Counted from the first letter of the stretch, positions 45,701 through 57,890 are shown. The stretch: DNA of 64,000 bases from Pocillopora verrucosa (GCF_036669915.1 NC_089312.1:15804317-15868316), one strand, 5' to 3'. Notes: a model not told the origin generated them from the sequence alone. Translations and numbers: made by a program.

Positions 45701-47791
45701 TTTAATCGTTCACCAAAAGTACCCAGAAAGTTGAAACGTGAAGTATTTGGTTACAGTTAAACTGAACGATGGAACTTTCATTCATTTAATATCTGAATTT
45801 TCTCGAGCAATTTATTCGTAGTGAAAGAGCGAGCGAAGTTTTAATTTAAGTTCTACAACAAATATACGCTCCCGGTGAGTCTTTCCAATTCCGTTCAATT
45901 TAGACATTTGTACCGTAAATTGCACAACAGAAATTGAAGGAATTTTTTGAGAAAAGGCCGCATTAAATTCCCTTGTGTCTCGTTGGAGTGTGCCGTTCGA
46001 ATTTAGTTTTCGTGAAGGAAAGACCAGAGTCACACACGCCATTGCAGCAAACAAACGAGCAAACTCTCACAACTTCAAAGTAAAAAAATTGAATTTACTC
46101 ACAATTACTTTCCTCGCCGTTTACTTAATGAACAGAGGTAAATCTTCGTACATGAATGAATGGTCGATGAGAGTGAATAATACTTTCCGTTAGATCATTG
46201 ACTGATTTTGAAGAAAACATTGTCGTGACAGATCTTGCCAAACTAGTTCTGATCAGTCAGTCAGTCCTGTCTGATGTTTTTCAAATGTTCCTACGCTTTT
46301 TTTTCTTGCGCGCTCTCTAATTGACAGGTGTCAGATTGTGACAGATACTTGTAAAAATAATGTTTCAAAGTTTGTTTGGAAGCCTTTTAAATCACCTTTA
46401 TCGTTACGGAAATGAAAATGTTTCGCTGAGGCATCTCTCTTTAATTTGCATCACCTCTATTTTAACTACCATTTACTCACTCAAAAATTGTTCAGTTTAT
46501 GGAAGATCTTGCCGTATTTACAGCCCTAAATCATTCGGGTTCTTTCGGATAAATTTTTTCATTTTTTTCCTCAGTCTTGAAAATGCTGCCCTCGGCCTAC
46601 GGCCTCGGGCAGTATTTTCAAAACCTCGGTCACAGTTTTTCACCATACGGACCTCCCAGCCGGCAAATAACATATATTTATCAAGCATACAAGAGAAGAA
46701 TAAGGAAAAATATTAATTAGGGGATTATCAGTTGATCCAAACCCAAATTCTCGCAACTAACATCACAAGAATTGTATGGGAGACAGTAAGGAGAATTGCT
46801 TATGAGATCTTGGGAGTGAAAGGGCTAAGGATCTATTTAGAGCATTCTTCGACAGAACAACCAAAGTCAAAGTGATCAACGGTAAATTATGACAAAAGTT
46901 AACATCATCAGCATTAGACAATGGGAGCTTGAAGTAAAAACAGCCAAACTGCTTGAAGCACAGGAAAACACGAGTTCCAAGATCGCAATTGGTTGTAGCT
47001 TTGCATCAATTGGTTGAGAAAGTGACGCGAGTTTTGTGGACCAATCACAAAATCGAAGTAAAGTAAATCCAAACAAATCCAGGATTACTTTCGAAACTAA
47101 ATAATTGAAGAACGCCTCATGAATGGCCGCGGTCTTGTATGTATTACATATGCGGATTGAATGTTATTTAAAGGGAGTTTTTATTTAAATTAACTTTACA
47201 TTTCGTTACCCTTTCATCAATTGTCAAAGTTCATGAAATGGTTAAAGAATGAATCAAGCCAGACATTAACTCACTTAAAAAGAAAAAACTGGCGACATCA
47301 TTTCACAATTAAAGACATTATGAGTAGGTGATCATTTTAATAGATTGTATTGACGAAAAGCGAGACTGCTCGCTCGCTCGTTTCCGCTTTCACTAATGTT
47401 CCGTGAGCCGTCAAGGAAGGAACACTATCAGTTTGAATACGTGTGAGCACTTTAAGTGTAAGTAACCTTTGCAATAGTATAATACACCAGGGAGACAGAA
47501 GTGAGAATATAGCACACTACTGGAGGAAAAAGGGGTAGGGCAAGCAAAATACGGCGTCTTATATTTCTTCCCGACTCCCTTCCCCAGACTGGTTTGTTCA
47601 CTTCACGCTTTCCGCGATCTTAACTAACCATTAAAGCAGCTACAACAATCGATCGGAATATGTAATGAGTTCTCTGATGAAATGTTGCCGTCACGCGTGC
47701 CAAACGAAATCGCATCCCACATGGTTCCACCATGTGAGTTGTTTATGTCACGGTAATAATAGGTAATAATAGGTAAAACCTACAGAAACTA
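42782..47791. other. 5-kb gene-free stretch upstream of GPCR 3
   Basis: Frames at 43437-43736 (-), 43873-44223, 45812-46054 (-), 45975-46193 and 46360-46716 were inspected. None shows a domain, and the last lies in repeat DNA. A composite repeat is listed at 45293-46812. Confidence 0.55.
45293..46812. repeat. Composite repeat flanked by inverted fragments of the TTAACCC family
   Basis: The left edge reads 'aatcctttaactcccattac' and 'tttctccttacaatatc'. The right edge, in opposite orientation, reads 'cagtaaggagaattgc' and 'ttgggagtgaaagggc'. Inside, two related blocks sit near the ends: 'ggctgggcagtattttt' with 'cggtcactacc', and 'cgggcagtattttcaaaacc' with 'cggtcacag' and 'cagccggcaaataac'. 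A palindrome 'gccctcggcctacggcctcgggc' type core lies at about 46590-46612. Confidence 0.45.
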
Positions 47792-49242
47792 TCAACGAGG
47801 ATAACAAGTTATTATAGTGACGAGTTCTTCACGAAACTTGCTATTTAACAGGATGTATAGACATGGATTTATTGCGCTGTTTGCGTGCCCTAGCCACAAG
47901 AAGCATAGCTGTACTTCAGCAGGCAACGAATTGCTAAGTTCAGGTCGCACGAACCAAATGTATTGATTAATATAAGATGGGAACCAGCAGATTGCAAAGA
48001 CCAAGACGATTACAATTAATAACCGCACAACTTTGGATTTTTGAGCTGCAGCAAGATTGGCAGTCGTCACATTTCCCGGGATCTTTCGGAGCCACAATTT
48101 ACGACAAATTACGGTGTAGACTACAATGGTTATCGAGGCCATGTGTACAGTACAACGAAAATCGTGATGTGAAAGATCTTAAGTACGCGATAGGTTTCAG
48201 CATATGTAATATCGTTTTTGTCTTGCCATGGCCACACTTGCAAACAAAAATGCTTGTTCAATTGAGGTACATACTCTATTTGGTGCAACAAAAGATATGG
48301 GACCATCAGCACTAAAGATAGTATCCAAATTATTGCGCATAGTATTTTTGGCTTGCGAAAGACGTTCTGTTTTAGTGGATAGAATATGGAGTAAAATCGA
48401 TTGAAGGAGATGAACATCATTGTAAACACAGTTGCCGCTATGGAAACTGGGATAATGTTGAACACCAACTTGCATGTAACGTTTCCCAATATTCCCGGAA
48501 TCCAAGAAACATCCCCATGAATGAAATTCTCTTGAACCGGCATCATTGTACACGTCAACATCAAATCTGCGATGGCCATGTTAGCAATGAACAAGTTCAT
48601 GGCGCTGGTAGAGTGAGACTACCAACAACCCGATTGAATTGCCGAGCAAAGCGATGGTAAATATAACCGCATATGCACATGTTATTCCAATTTTGAATAG
48701 GGCTGTTGGTGCTGCAGAAGGAAACGAAAATTGCCTAAATATTAAAAGTTAATGCTACTAACGGGAAGAGAAAGCAAAAAGCCGTTTTCGGACTTTCCCA
48801 ACCCTTTTTTAAATTATCAGAATTTCTTTGGTAAAGGTTTTCAGTGGGTGTAGGTAGTGCAGGATTAGCTTAGCAAAGGAATCCAATTTTTGAGAAATCC
48901 CATCCTTAAATCACCTCTCTACTTTATGTTCAGTTAGTGTTGATCGTCTGCAAAAACAGTGGACTGAGTTTTCCCATGGCTCATGGACTTTCTGCATGAC
49001 AAACTGGTGATAATTGCTGACCCCGGCTGATGAAAACAAATTTTCTCGATGAATGTGAAAATCTAACCTACGAGCGATTTAAGCGACGATGTTAAAATTA
49101 AACGGGTGCTTTGAGTGCGGGTGTTTTACTTGCTGACAAGTTTGGCTATAAAAGCTACAGGAGCTAAACCAACGACGTGGAGGAACATAATCACAATGTC
49201 CGCCTTACCATTGGGCATTGATGCACTGGAGCTGTTGTTCAT
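47792..49242 (-). pseudogene. GPCR 4 pseudogene (two frameshifts)
   Basis: A degraded copy of the receptor at 55438-56933. Exon 1 (49242-49209, MNNSSSASMPN, donor GTAAGG) and the exon-2 acceptor before 48711 are intact. Exon 2 breaks after TM1 (GNSIGLLVV): about 11 bases are missing near 48600-48610 relative to the intact copy. A second frame is open 48600-48130 (MNLFIANMAIADLML to VVLYTWP). It is lost again at about 48125-48130 by a net loss of about 4 bases. A third frame runs 48142-47792 to the same stop position (CWFPSYIN, NSAINPCLYILLN). There is also a two-codon deletion in loop 3 (QKSKVVRLL against EKCKRKVVRLL). Otherwise the protein is well kept, so inactivation looks recent. A sequencing or assembly error is possible but would have to occur twice. 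Confidence 0.85.
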
Positions 49243-50150
49243 TTTGATGGAGAAGTTTCTACTGCTAGTAAGCTAGAGGATAAAAGAGCAACATAAACCA
49301 TAATTTTAACAGGAGTGACACAAGTGGAAGGCTGTGGAAGCTATGAACAGCAAGATGTAACAGTGCAAATGAGTATTTCTGTGAGAATAAAAAACACACT
49401 CTCAAAAGTTGGTGAAAGTGATGAAAGGGACAACGCTGCAGATCCTAGCTGGTTCAGGTCTTTCAGTGTCTTTCAGGGCAAACAGGAATCATCTTTTTGT
49501 GTCTGCAAAGTTACCGCCTTGGGAGAACTTGTTTACGACACATAGTTGTCGCAAACGACACGATGCAACCTGGAAATATAATAAATATTTCAAAGAGCTT
49601 ATTTTGCTTTAAAGACAGTACTTTGATTTCCATTTTTCATAAAATTTGATATAAACTTTGCCAAGTGCTGTATCTCTTTCTTTATTTCGATTTCATAGAA
49701 ACTTCCTCTTTCTTACCTTCTCAGTAAATCTTGTTCAAATGAAAATCCAAATCTTTTCTCAGTAGATTTCAAATGTCCGTGTTATTATGAGCGCTTCAAG
49801 GGATGTGTCTTTCACAATTTACTGAAAATGAAAATATGAAAAGTGTTTTAATTGTTGTAATCCTGGCAGACAGAGTCTGAATGACTAACACTTAGATGTT
49901 GGTTATGACGCATCAGAATCTTTGTTCATTAGAAAGCGGCATGGAAAATCCAGTTATTGCGTTTGAGAATTTTTTATTTTCTGCCTCTCTGACTGCAGGG
50001 CAGTATTCGCCTGTAAACTATTAATTACAAATTTCTTGAATAACATGTCTTTTAATCGGTAGATTATAAGCTACATTTCTTTGAAAATGAATCTTAGCTT
50101 TTCCATGTTCCCAAATTTTAAACTATCAAGAAGAAATGAATATCTGAAAT
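48711..50150 (-). repeat. Receptor-upstream duplication block, copy 1
   Basis: Colinear with 56408-57890: intron 1, exon 1 and about 900 bp beyond ('gacacaagtggaaggctgtg', 'acaaattgtctgcaaagtt' type blocks, 'aagcgcttcaagggatgtgt', 'aaaagtgttttaattgttgt'). The frame 49315-49545 inside it is broken by stops in the other copy, so it is noncoding. Confidence 0.85.
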
Positions 50151-51200
50151 ATGATCTTTGCTTCTCACTCACTTCAATCTAGATCAAACACCTTTTTGCA
50201 GAAATGAATTCGTATATGGGAAACCTGTCCGTAAAAAGCTGTACCAGGTCATTAGCCCAGACAGATATGAAATTTTCTTATTGGGAAGGAGTTGTCCATT
50301 TATAATGCGCCGCTATGTGTGATAATGTGCCTCTTACCTGGCACATTGTGTGTCACATTTCACTGAAAGTGGATCTAGTTTGATCAAATTGTAGACGTTT
50401 TACGTACCATAAAGAGATGAATACCACAAATATGACTTTTGCTGCTCCCTCACTTTAGTTTAGATCGAACACCTTCTTTCACAGCTATGAACTCGAATAC
50501 AGAAAGCCCGATTTTAAGCAGTCAGTCATGGTGGACGCAACAGCGGTATTTTGCGCGACAATGTTAACAAAGTTGCCGTTCATTACGCACATTGTATGTC
50601 ACATTTCAACATTAACAAAAATCATCATCAACAAAAACATTAGACATTGAAGATCTAGCGTTTGTCTATCCTTGAATTCTTTGTATTATCGAAAGGAATA
50701 CCTAATACATAAATGATTTTTTTGCTGGTTAAGTAGTTCAGTTCAGATCGAATGCCATTCATGCAAAAACTTTATATTCGAAAAACCAGTTTGCATACGG
50801 CTGTGCCACAGCATTATAATTAGCTCAAACATAAACGAAGTGTTGCCCATTCATTTCACGTCTGAATAACATTATTCAAATGTTAAGGATACAAAAATGT
50901 GCCACAAAGTTAGTTTTATTCGGTAAATTGTGAGCCTCATTTCACTGAAGTCAAATCTTATCTTCTCCATTACCGACTTGTAACGTATTAACATATAATT
51001 TTTCTGCTCATCGTGATCACTTTAGTTTAATGATATCCCTTTTTTATAGCAATAAATTCGTAGACAGGAAGACACTCTGTATGCAGCTGTGCCAGATTAA
51101 GCCGAAACATGAACCGTTTAATCAAGGAAGAGCTGTCCATTCATCTCAGTTCACGATGGACGATATTTAGGTGTCAATAATGGTAGTTTGTGCGACAATA

Positions 51201-51418
51201 TTAACCGTTTACCCCCTAGTATCAGTATGCATATTCTCCATACTGTTCTCCATACATTTCCAAAGAGGCTGACAAGGAGACTTTGTGTTACAGTCAAGAG
51301 CTGCTTTAATTGGTCGGTGATCATCACCTCTATTCTCATGACTATTATGTTTGATTCAGGAGGGATATGTTAAGGAGAAATTAGATGCTGGTCACTCTTG
51401 AATGCTAAGGGGTTAATA
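51201..51418 (+). mobile_element. MITE-like repeat, TTAACCCTTT family, copy 4
   Basis: 'ttaaccgtttaccccct', 'atcagtatgcatattctcca', 'aggctgacaaggagactttg', 'gttaaggagaaattagatgc' and 'aaggggttaata'. It sits between monomers D and E of unit 1. Unit 2 lacks it in this place, so it inserted after the duplication. Confidence 0.8.
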
Positions 51419-51775
51419 AGTATGACTTCATAATGGCTACACCGATCATGTGTCAAATTTCATTTTCATGGTTTTAGGTTTGTTTACCTATCAACGTTTT
51501 GCACACGAAGAAGAAAGGAATGTTTTCGTTATGATTTTTACTGCTCCCGTACATCAATTCAAGTCAAACGCTTTTCTCTCACAACAATAAATTCGTATAC
51601 AGGAAGCCAGCATTTCTTCAGGTGTTCAAGATCACTTGCACAAACAGAAACTTTCTTACTAAGAATTTCTGGAGTACAGACAGAATGGCACGATTGCAAA
51701 CGCGAAGAAACATCAGGCTCTAGTTATTGGTCACCCTGACCACCAGTTTTCTGTGCTGGTGAAGAGTGAGTTACC

Positions 51776-52262
51776 CTTTCCCGACGTTATTTGTAGAGAT
51801 AATCTCTCTTAAGTTGTACAAGGCCTTCATTCTGCTGCACTTTTATTATTGCTCTTCAGTAGGGCATTTTTGTGGCATACGTTACTGTGGAAAGCTGGCA
51901 GCACTTAACAAGCTTATAGTTAAGTTTATATCAAATGATTACACCTCTTACTACAGGACCCTACTCAGTAAGGATGACTGAATAGCTTCACTCTACAATA
52001 GGTGCACTCAAAACTTTCAATATTAGTTTATATAGCCTTATATTCTTCAGTCGGTGTCCTACGTATGTGAGAAATATAAACACTACTCGCTGTACAAACT
52101 ATAATTTATGTGGCAGCCACGCGTGTTTTCTCTTAATAAGTGTAGGACGACTCACTAATTATGGACTACGTTCTTTCTCAAATTTTTCGCCAATGGAATA
52201 CTCTTCATGAAAGATTAAAGACTAATAAGTTCTCTTAGTTAGGAGACCTGTACAAAACCTGC
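51776..52262 (+). pseudogene. Degraded LINE (non-LTR) reverse-transcriptase C-terminal fragment, copy 1
   Basis: The frame near 51805-51975 reads LYKAFILLHFYYCSSVG, KLAALNKLIVKFI and NDYTSYYRTLLS, the typical end of a non-LTR retrotransposon RT. A further block at 52110-52262 carries TNYGLRSFS and a W/P motif region, interrupted by stops. It is a dead remnant amplified with the higher-order repeat. Confidence 0.7.
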
Positions 52263-53454
52263 ATGGATATAATAACGTTAAATGTAAAGAATTTAAACTT
52301 TAAAATCTGTCTATTGCTTCTTTGTACATAACACAAGTTGAAAAAGTATGGGCTTCATGAAAATCAATGGCACGTACTTAGATCTTGACGTGTTCAACCG
52401 AGAAACCAATTTTAATAGCGCGGGGAAAACACGTGTGACAAGATCGCGATTAGCTTTAGTCTTGCATCTGATTGGTCATTATCTGACATATTGCTTCTCC
52501 CTAACTTCAATTTAGATCAAACACCTCTTTTGCAGAAATGAATTCGTCTACAGGTAACCTGTCCGTTAAAAGCTGTACTAGATCATTAGCCCAGGCAATT
52601 ATGAAATGTTCTTATTGGGTAGAAGCTGTCCATTTATAACACGCCGCCACGTGCAATAGTATTAATGACGGTACATTGTGTGTCACATTTCACTGAAAGT
52701 AGATCTGGTTTGATCAAATTGTAGACGGTTTACATACCGATAAAGAAATGAATATCACAAATATGACTTTTGCTGCTCCCTCACTTCAGTTTAGATCGAA
52801 CACATTCTCTCACAGCGATGAATTCAAATACATAAAAGCCAGATTTTAAACAGATGTTCGGGATCATTTACTCAGACAGGAACTTTATATTAAAAAAGCA
52901 CTCTCCATTCATCCTACGCCACAACGGATGACACTAATGAAATATTAAGGATGCAAAAACGGTAGTTTGTACCACAGTGTTGATATAACTGCCTTTAGTT
53001 CATGCAAATTGTGTCATATTTCACTAAAGTTAGTTCTAATCGTTTTCTTAGTTGATTTCTTTCATATGAAGAAAAAATGAATTTGGTTGGTCCATCACTT
53101 CAATTCAGATCGAAGACTTTTTTAAAGCATTGAGTTTCTTAACAAAAAAGCCAGTCTGTATAAAGGTATTGGTGTTCTGATTAGCTAAAAAATGAACGTT
53201 CTTACTGAAGGAGACGCTTTTCATTTATCTCCCTTCGTTATGGGCGATATTTATCCGAATGTTGAAGATGCGAAGATAATACTCTGTGCGACAGTGGTAA
53301 CACATGTGTTATTAACTATACACATCATGTGTCACATTTTACTGAAACTAATTCAAATATTTTTCCTTCTCTTCTCCTTTCCAAGATAATATAAACTTTT
53401 TATATTCTCTTGTTCTTATACATTAAAACACCCCTTTGACAGCTGAGACTGACG

Positions 53455-53560
53455 AACATCAATTTTATCCTCACAATATCACCCCTGAATCACATATAAA
53501 GGTCATAAGTCTAAAGAAAATGATCTCCAACTAAAGAAGCTCTCGATTGTTAAACGAATC
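53455..53560 (-). mobile_element. TTAACCC-family MITE fragment
   Basis: 'cctcacaatatcacccctga' and 'aactaaagaagctctcgatt' correspond to the inverted interior of the family; the ends are lost. A sister fragment is at 59905-60008. Confidence 0.6.
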
Positions 53561-54237
53561 TTTTCAAATCTTACTTTTTCCATTACCGTAACGTATTTAA
53601 AAGAAATAAATACCAAAAGCGTAATTTTTGCTCCTCTTCATGATCACTTTAGTATAAATAATATACCTTTTTTATAGTAATAAATTTGGAGACAGGAAGA
53701 CACTCTGTAATCAAGGTAAAGCTGTCCATTCATCTCACTTCACGATGGACGATATGGAGAATGCAATGACTGTCGTTTGTGTGACAATGCTAATAAGTAT
53801 GCCTACAACGATTATCGGTGTCAAATTTCACTTTCATAGTTTCAGATTTGCTTATCTATCAGCTTTTTGCACACGAAGAAGGAAGGAATACTTTCAATAT
53901 GATTTTTGCTGCTCCCCCACATCAATTCAAGTCAAATCTTTTCTTTTACAGGAATAAATTCGTATACAGAAAGCCAGTCTTTCTGCATGTGTTCGAGATC
54001 GCTGGTGTAAACAGAAACTTTCTTACAAGGAAAATCTGGAGCACTAACAGAATGGGAAGATTGCAAACGGGAAGGAAAATCAGGCTCTAGTTATCAAGTC
54101 ACCTTGACCACCAATTTTCTGTCCTAGTAAAGAGTAAGTTAGATATTTCCAGGATAACTTTAGGAAATGGAGTCAATTTTGACCGCCACCTAACTTATCT
54201 GTTAGTAGAAAACGAATAATGAATTCAATGAAATTTT

Positions 54238-54690
54238 ACCCTTTCGCGACATTATTTGAAGAGATAATCTGTCCTAATTTGTAAATGGTCTTCATTCTGC
54301 TTCACTTTTATTATTGCTCTTCAGTACGGCATTTTTGTGGCATGCGTAACAGTGAGAAGCTGGCAGCACTTAACAAGCTTATACTTAGGTTTACATGTTT
54401 ATTAAATGATTAAATCTCTTACTACAGGACCCTGCTATTTAGTGAGGTTTTCAGTATTAGTTTACAAAACTTAATATTCTTCAGTTGGTTTCCTACACAT
54501 ATGAGAAATATGTAAACTGCATTTGTGTGGCAACCACGCGTGTTTTCTCTTAATAAGTGTAGAACGACTCACTAACTATGGACTACGTTCCTTCTCATAT
54601 TTTAGCCAATGGAATGCTCTTCCTGAAAGATTAAGGACTAGAACGTTTTCCGATTTAGAAGACTTGTACAAAGCCTGCTACTACTACATA
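54238..54690 (+). pseudogene. Degraded LINE reverse-transcriptase C-terminal fragment, copy 2
   Basis: The paralogue of 51776-52262. The frame 54523-54786 reads TNYGLRSFSYFSQWNALPER and FSDLEDLYKACYY, the expected C-terminal RT pattern (YGLRS, W-N-x-L-P). Upstream stops break the rest. Confidence 0.72.
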
Positions 54691-54691
54691 A

Positions 54692-54798
54692 TTTTAACAG
54701 GATGTATAGACATGGATTTATTGCGCTGTTTGTGTGGGCGAGCCACAAGAAACATAGCTGTACTTCACCAGGCAACGAATTCCTAAGTTCAGGTCGCA
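54692..54798 (-). pseudogene. Orphan 3' fragment of a class A GPCR (TM7 region)
   Basis: About 107 bp nearly identical to 55487-55591 and to 47840-47945. They cover the TM7/NPxxY segment of the minus-strand receptors (reverse strand of 'tttaacaggatgtatagaca' onward). It starts and stops abruptly inside unit 2 and adjoins the RT remnant. Its base differences are partly shared with each full copy. Confidence 0.85.
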
Positions 54799-55437
54799 TG
54801 ATATTATAACATTAAGGGTAAATATTTTAAACTTAAAAACTGTCAATTGGTTCCTTTAATAAGTTGAAAAAAGTATGGGCTTCATGAAAATCAATGGCGC
54901 GTACCAAGATGTTGACGTGTTTAACCGAGAAACCAGCCTTTATAGCGCACGGAAAACACGTGTGACAAGATTGCGAAAGGTTTTAGTTTTGCATCTGATT
55001 GGTCATAATTTGACAGCCATTATTTGCTTCTAGGGTGAAGGACTATTTGGATACATGTGAGCGTTTTTGATGCTCATCCATAAGAAATGATACATTTAAT
55101 GAGATATTTCCGCTTCTCTGCTTCTCTGATTAACTATTTACAACTGTGTAGAAACAGTACCGATCACCCTCCTCGAACTGGTTTGGGGAGATGGGCTCTC
55201 CGATTTCCGCGAAAAATATGTATCATAGGGCGCTTCCTACCTTTTTACCCGAATCTACAAGGACAGTTCAAAATTCTTGGTCGGAATAGTGAGTTCTCAC
55301 TCCCTAGAAAATTTGTGGTAATGTAGAAACCGTCTCACGACCGAAATATAACGTTTTCCACATTGTACCACCAGTTATTAAAACATTCTTCATGCGGTCA
55401 TTTCTCTCGAAACCGGCAGAAAAAAGAGCTTGGTTCG

Positions 55438-56933
55438 TTAACGAGGACGGCAAGCTATTGTAGCGAAGAGTTCTTTACGAAACTTGCTATTTAACAGGAT
55501 GTATAGACATGGATTTATTGCGCTATTTGCATGGGCGAGCCATAAGAAACATAGCTGTACTTCAAGAGGCAACGAATTTCCAAGTTCAGGTCGCACGAAC
55601 CAAATGTAATGATTAACATAATTTGGGAACCAGCAGATTGCAAAGACCAAGACGATTACAACTAATAACCGCACAACTTTGCGTTTGCATTTTTCAGCCG
55701 CAGCGCGATTGGTAGTTGTCACATTTCCTGGGATCTTTCGAAGCCATAGTTTACGGCAAATTAAGAAGTAGATGACGGCGGTTATTGTAAGGGGCCATGC
55801 GTACAGCACAACGAAAATCGTGATGTGAAAGATCCTAAGTACGCGATAGGTTTCAGCATTTGAAACATCGTTTTTGTTTTGCCATGGCCACACTTGTACA
55901 CATAAATGCTTGTCCACTTGAGGTCTATACTTTATTTGGTACAACATAGGATATGGGACCATCAGCACTAAAGATAGAATCCAAATTGTGGCGGACAATA
56001 TTTTTGGCTTGCGAAAGATCTTCTCTCTCAGTGGATAGAATATGGCGTAAAATCGATCGAAGGAAATAAACATCATCGTGAACACAGTTGCAGCTATTGA
56101 AACTGGGATGATGTAGAACACCAGCTTGCATGTCACGTTTCCCAGTGTTCCCGGAATCCAAGAAAGATCCCCATGAATGTAATTCACCTGAACTGGCATC
56201 ATTGTAAACGTCAACATCAGATCTGCCACGGTCATGTTAGCGATAAACAAGTTCGTGACGCAGGTAGAAGAAGACCTCTTCAACACAACGTACAACCCAA
56301 TTGAATTTCCAAGGAAAGCGATGGTAAAAATAACTGCATATGCACATGTTATACCAAATTTGAATTCCTGAGAGGTGCCTTCTGGAACAGTAGGTGGGGT
56401 GATTGATGCTGCAGAGGGAATCAAAAATTGCGTTAATACGAGTTACCACTACAAACGGGAAGAGAAAGCAGAAAGCTTTTTTCGGACGTTTATGACCCTT
56501 TTTTTTAATCATTGGAAATTCTTTGGTAAAGGGTTTCGGCGGATATAGTAGTGCAGGATTAGCCTAGCAAAGGATTCCACTCTTTAAGAAACCCCACTCT
56601 TAAATCACCTCTCTACTTTATATTCAGTTTTTAGTGATCGATTGCGACGATGGTGGACTGTCTGCATGGACTGTCTGAATGATAATTGACCCCAGCTAGC
56701 GAAAACAAATTATCTTGGAAAATTTTCTTCCCGCCATTGATGAATATGAAAATCCAACGTAGCACTTAAAGCGACAATGTTTAACGGGTGCTTTGAGTGT
56801 GTGTGTTTCAGTTGCTGACAAGTTTGGCTATAAAGGCTACAGGAGCTAAACCAACGACATTGAAAAACATAATCACAATGTCCCGGATACCATCCTTACC
56901 ATTTGGTATTGATGCACTGGAGCTGTTGTTCAT
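55438..56933 (-). CDS. Class A GPCR 5, two coding exons
   Basis: Exon 1 is 56933-56900 (MNNSSSASIPN, donor GTAAGG, phase 1). Exon 2 is 56408-55438, after the acceptor 'ttccctctgcag'. Together they code 334 residues. The long open frame starting at 56424 begins at TTG and reads through the acceptor; the exon-1 start is supported by its conservation in the pseudogene copy at 49242. N-glycosylation sites are N2, N3 and N11, the last formed by the N-A-S across the junction. Motifs: GNSIGLYVV; ANMTVADLML; W-I-P-G in place of WFGG in loop 1; C105 and C181; D129-R130-F131; CWFP 270-273; and N310-P-C-L-Y314. The C-terminal tail is very short (ends ACRPR, only about 20 residues after NPxxY), with one cysteine for possible palmitoylation. 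Ligand unknown. Confidence 0.89.
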
Positions 56934-57890
56934 TTTGATGGCGAAGTTTCTGCTGCTAATAAGCTAATGGATAAAAGAGTAACATAAACCATAACAGAAG
57001 TGACACAAGTGGAAGGCTGTGGAAGCTATAAATAGCAAGATGTAATAGTACAAATAAGTATTCTGTAAGAGTGAGTTCAGATTAAAAACCCGCTCTCAAA
57101 AGTTGGCGTAAGTGAGGCAAGGGATAACGGTGCAGATCTTAGCTAGTTCAGGTCTTTCAGTGTTGTTTCCTGATCTGATGTTTTTCTGAGCAGAGGAAAC
57201 AAGAATATTAATCTATTTGTGTCTGCAAAGTTGTCGCCTTGGGAGAACTTGTTTACGACACATAGTTGTTGTAAACGACACGATGCAACCTGGAAATCTA
57301 ATAAATATTTTCAAATAGCTTATTTTTCTTTAAAGACAGTACTTTGCTGGAAATAAGGCTTTCACCTCAATTTCCATTTTTCATAAATTTGATATAAACT
57401 TTGCCAAGTGCTGCACCTCTTTCTTTATTTCGATTACATGAAAGCTTCCTTTTCTTACCTTCTCAGCAAATGAAAATTCAAATAATTTCTCAGTAGATTT
57501 CCAGTGTCCGTGTACTTGTGAGCGCTTCAAGGGATGTGTCCTTCACAATTTACTGAATATGAAAATATGAAAAGTGTTTTAATTGTTGTAATCCTGGCGG
57601 ACTGAGTGTAAATGACTAACACTTGCATATTGATTGTGACGCATAAAAATCTTTGTTTATTAGAAACGGCATGAAAAAACCAGTTATTGCGTTTGAGAAT
57701 TTTCATTTTCTGCCTCTCAGTCTGTAGCCTCTCAGTCTGTAGGGCAGTATTTGCCAGTTAACTATTAATTACAAATTTATTGAATAACTTTTCTTTTACC
57801 GGGTAGATTATGAGCTACATTTCTCTGAATATGAATCTTAGTTTTTCCATGGTCCCAACTTTTAACCTATCATGAAGAAATAAATATCTG
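56408..57890 (-). repeat. Receptor-upstream duplication block, copy 2
   Basis: The counterpart of 48711-50150. Its distal part (from about 57270: 'cgatgcaacctgg', 'gcttatttttctttaaagac', 'gcttcaagggatgtgt') occurs a third time at 58437-59040. Confidence 0.85.

Larger units (their letters stand above)
50150..52495 (+). repeat. Higher-order repeat, unit 1 (monomers A-B-C-D-E plus LINE remnant)
   Basis: Diverged monomers of about 275 bp share a core 'cacttcaRttYagatcRaac' followed by 'aataaattcgtatacaggaa'-like sequence. Cores lie at about 50171 (A), 50451 (B), 50733 (C), 51017 (D) and 51551 (E). The spacing D-E is widened by a MITE. After E come a reverse-transcriptase remnant and a 230-bp unique block ending 'gatgattggtcattatctgac'-like at 52490. 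The same order recurs 2.33-2.5 kb downstream. Confidence 0.8.
52496..55040 (+). repeat. Higher-order repeat, unit 2
   Basis: Monomer cores at about 52502 (A), 52778 (B), 53095 (C), 53640 (D) and 53918 (E), then the RT remnant at 54238-54690 and the unique block 54800-55040 ('tatgggcttcatgaaaatca', 'aacacgtgtgacaagatt'). It differs from unit 1 by a MITE fragment at 53455-53560 between C and D and by a receptor fragment at 54692-54798. Confidence 0.8.

Noticed and set aside
49315..49545. 76-codon frame upstream of the receptor pseudogene
   Set aside because: It lacks an ATG at a sensible place, and the duplicated copy at about 57000-57200 has stops and indels in the frame.
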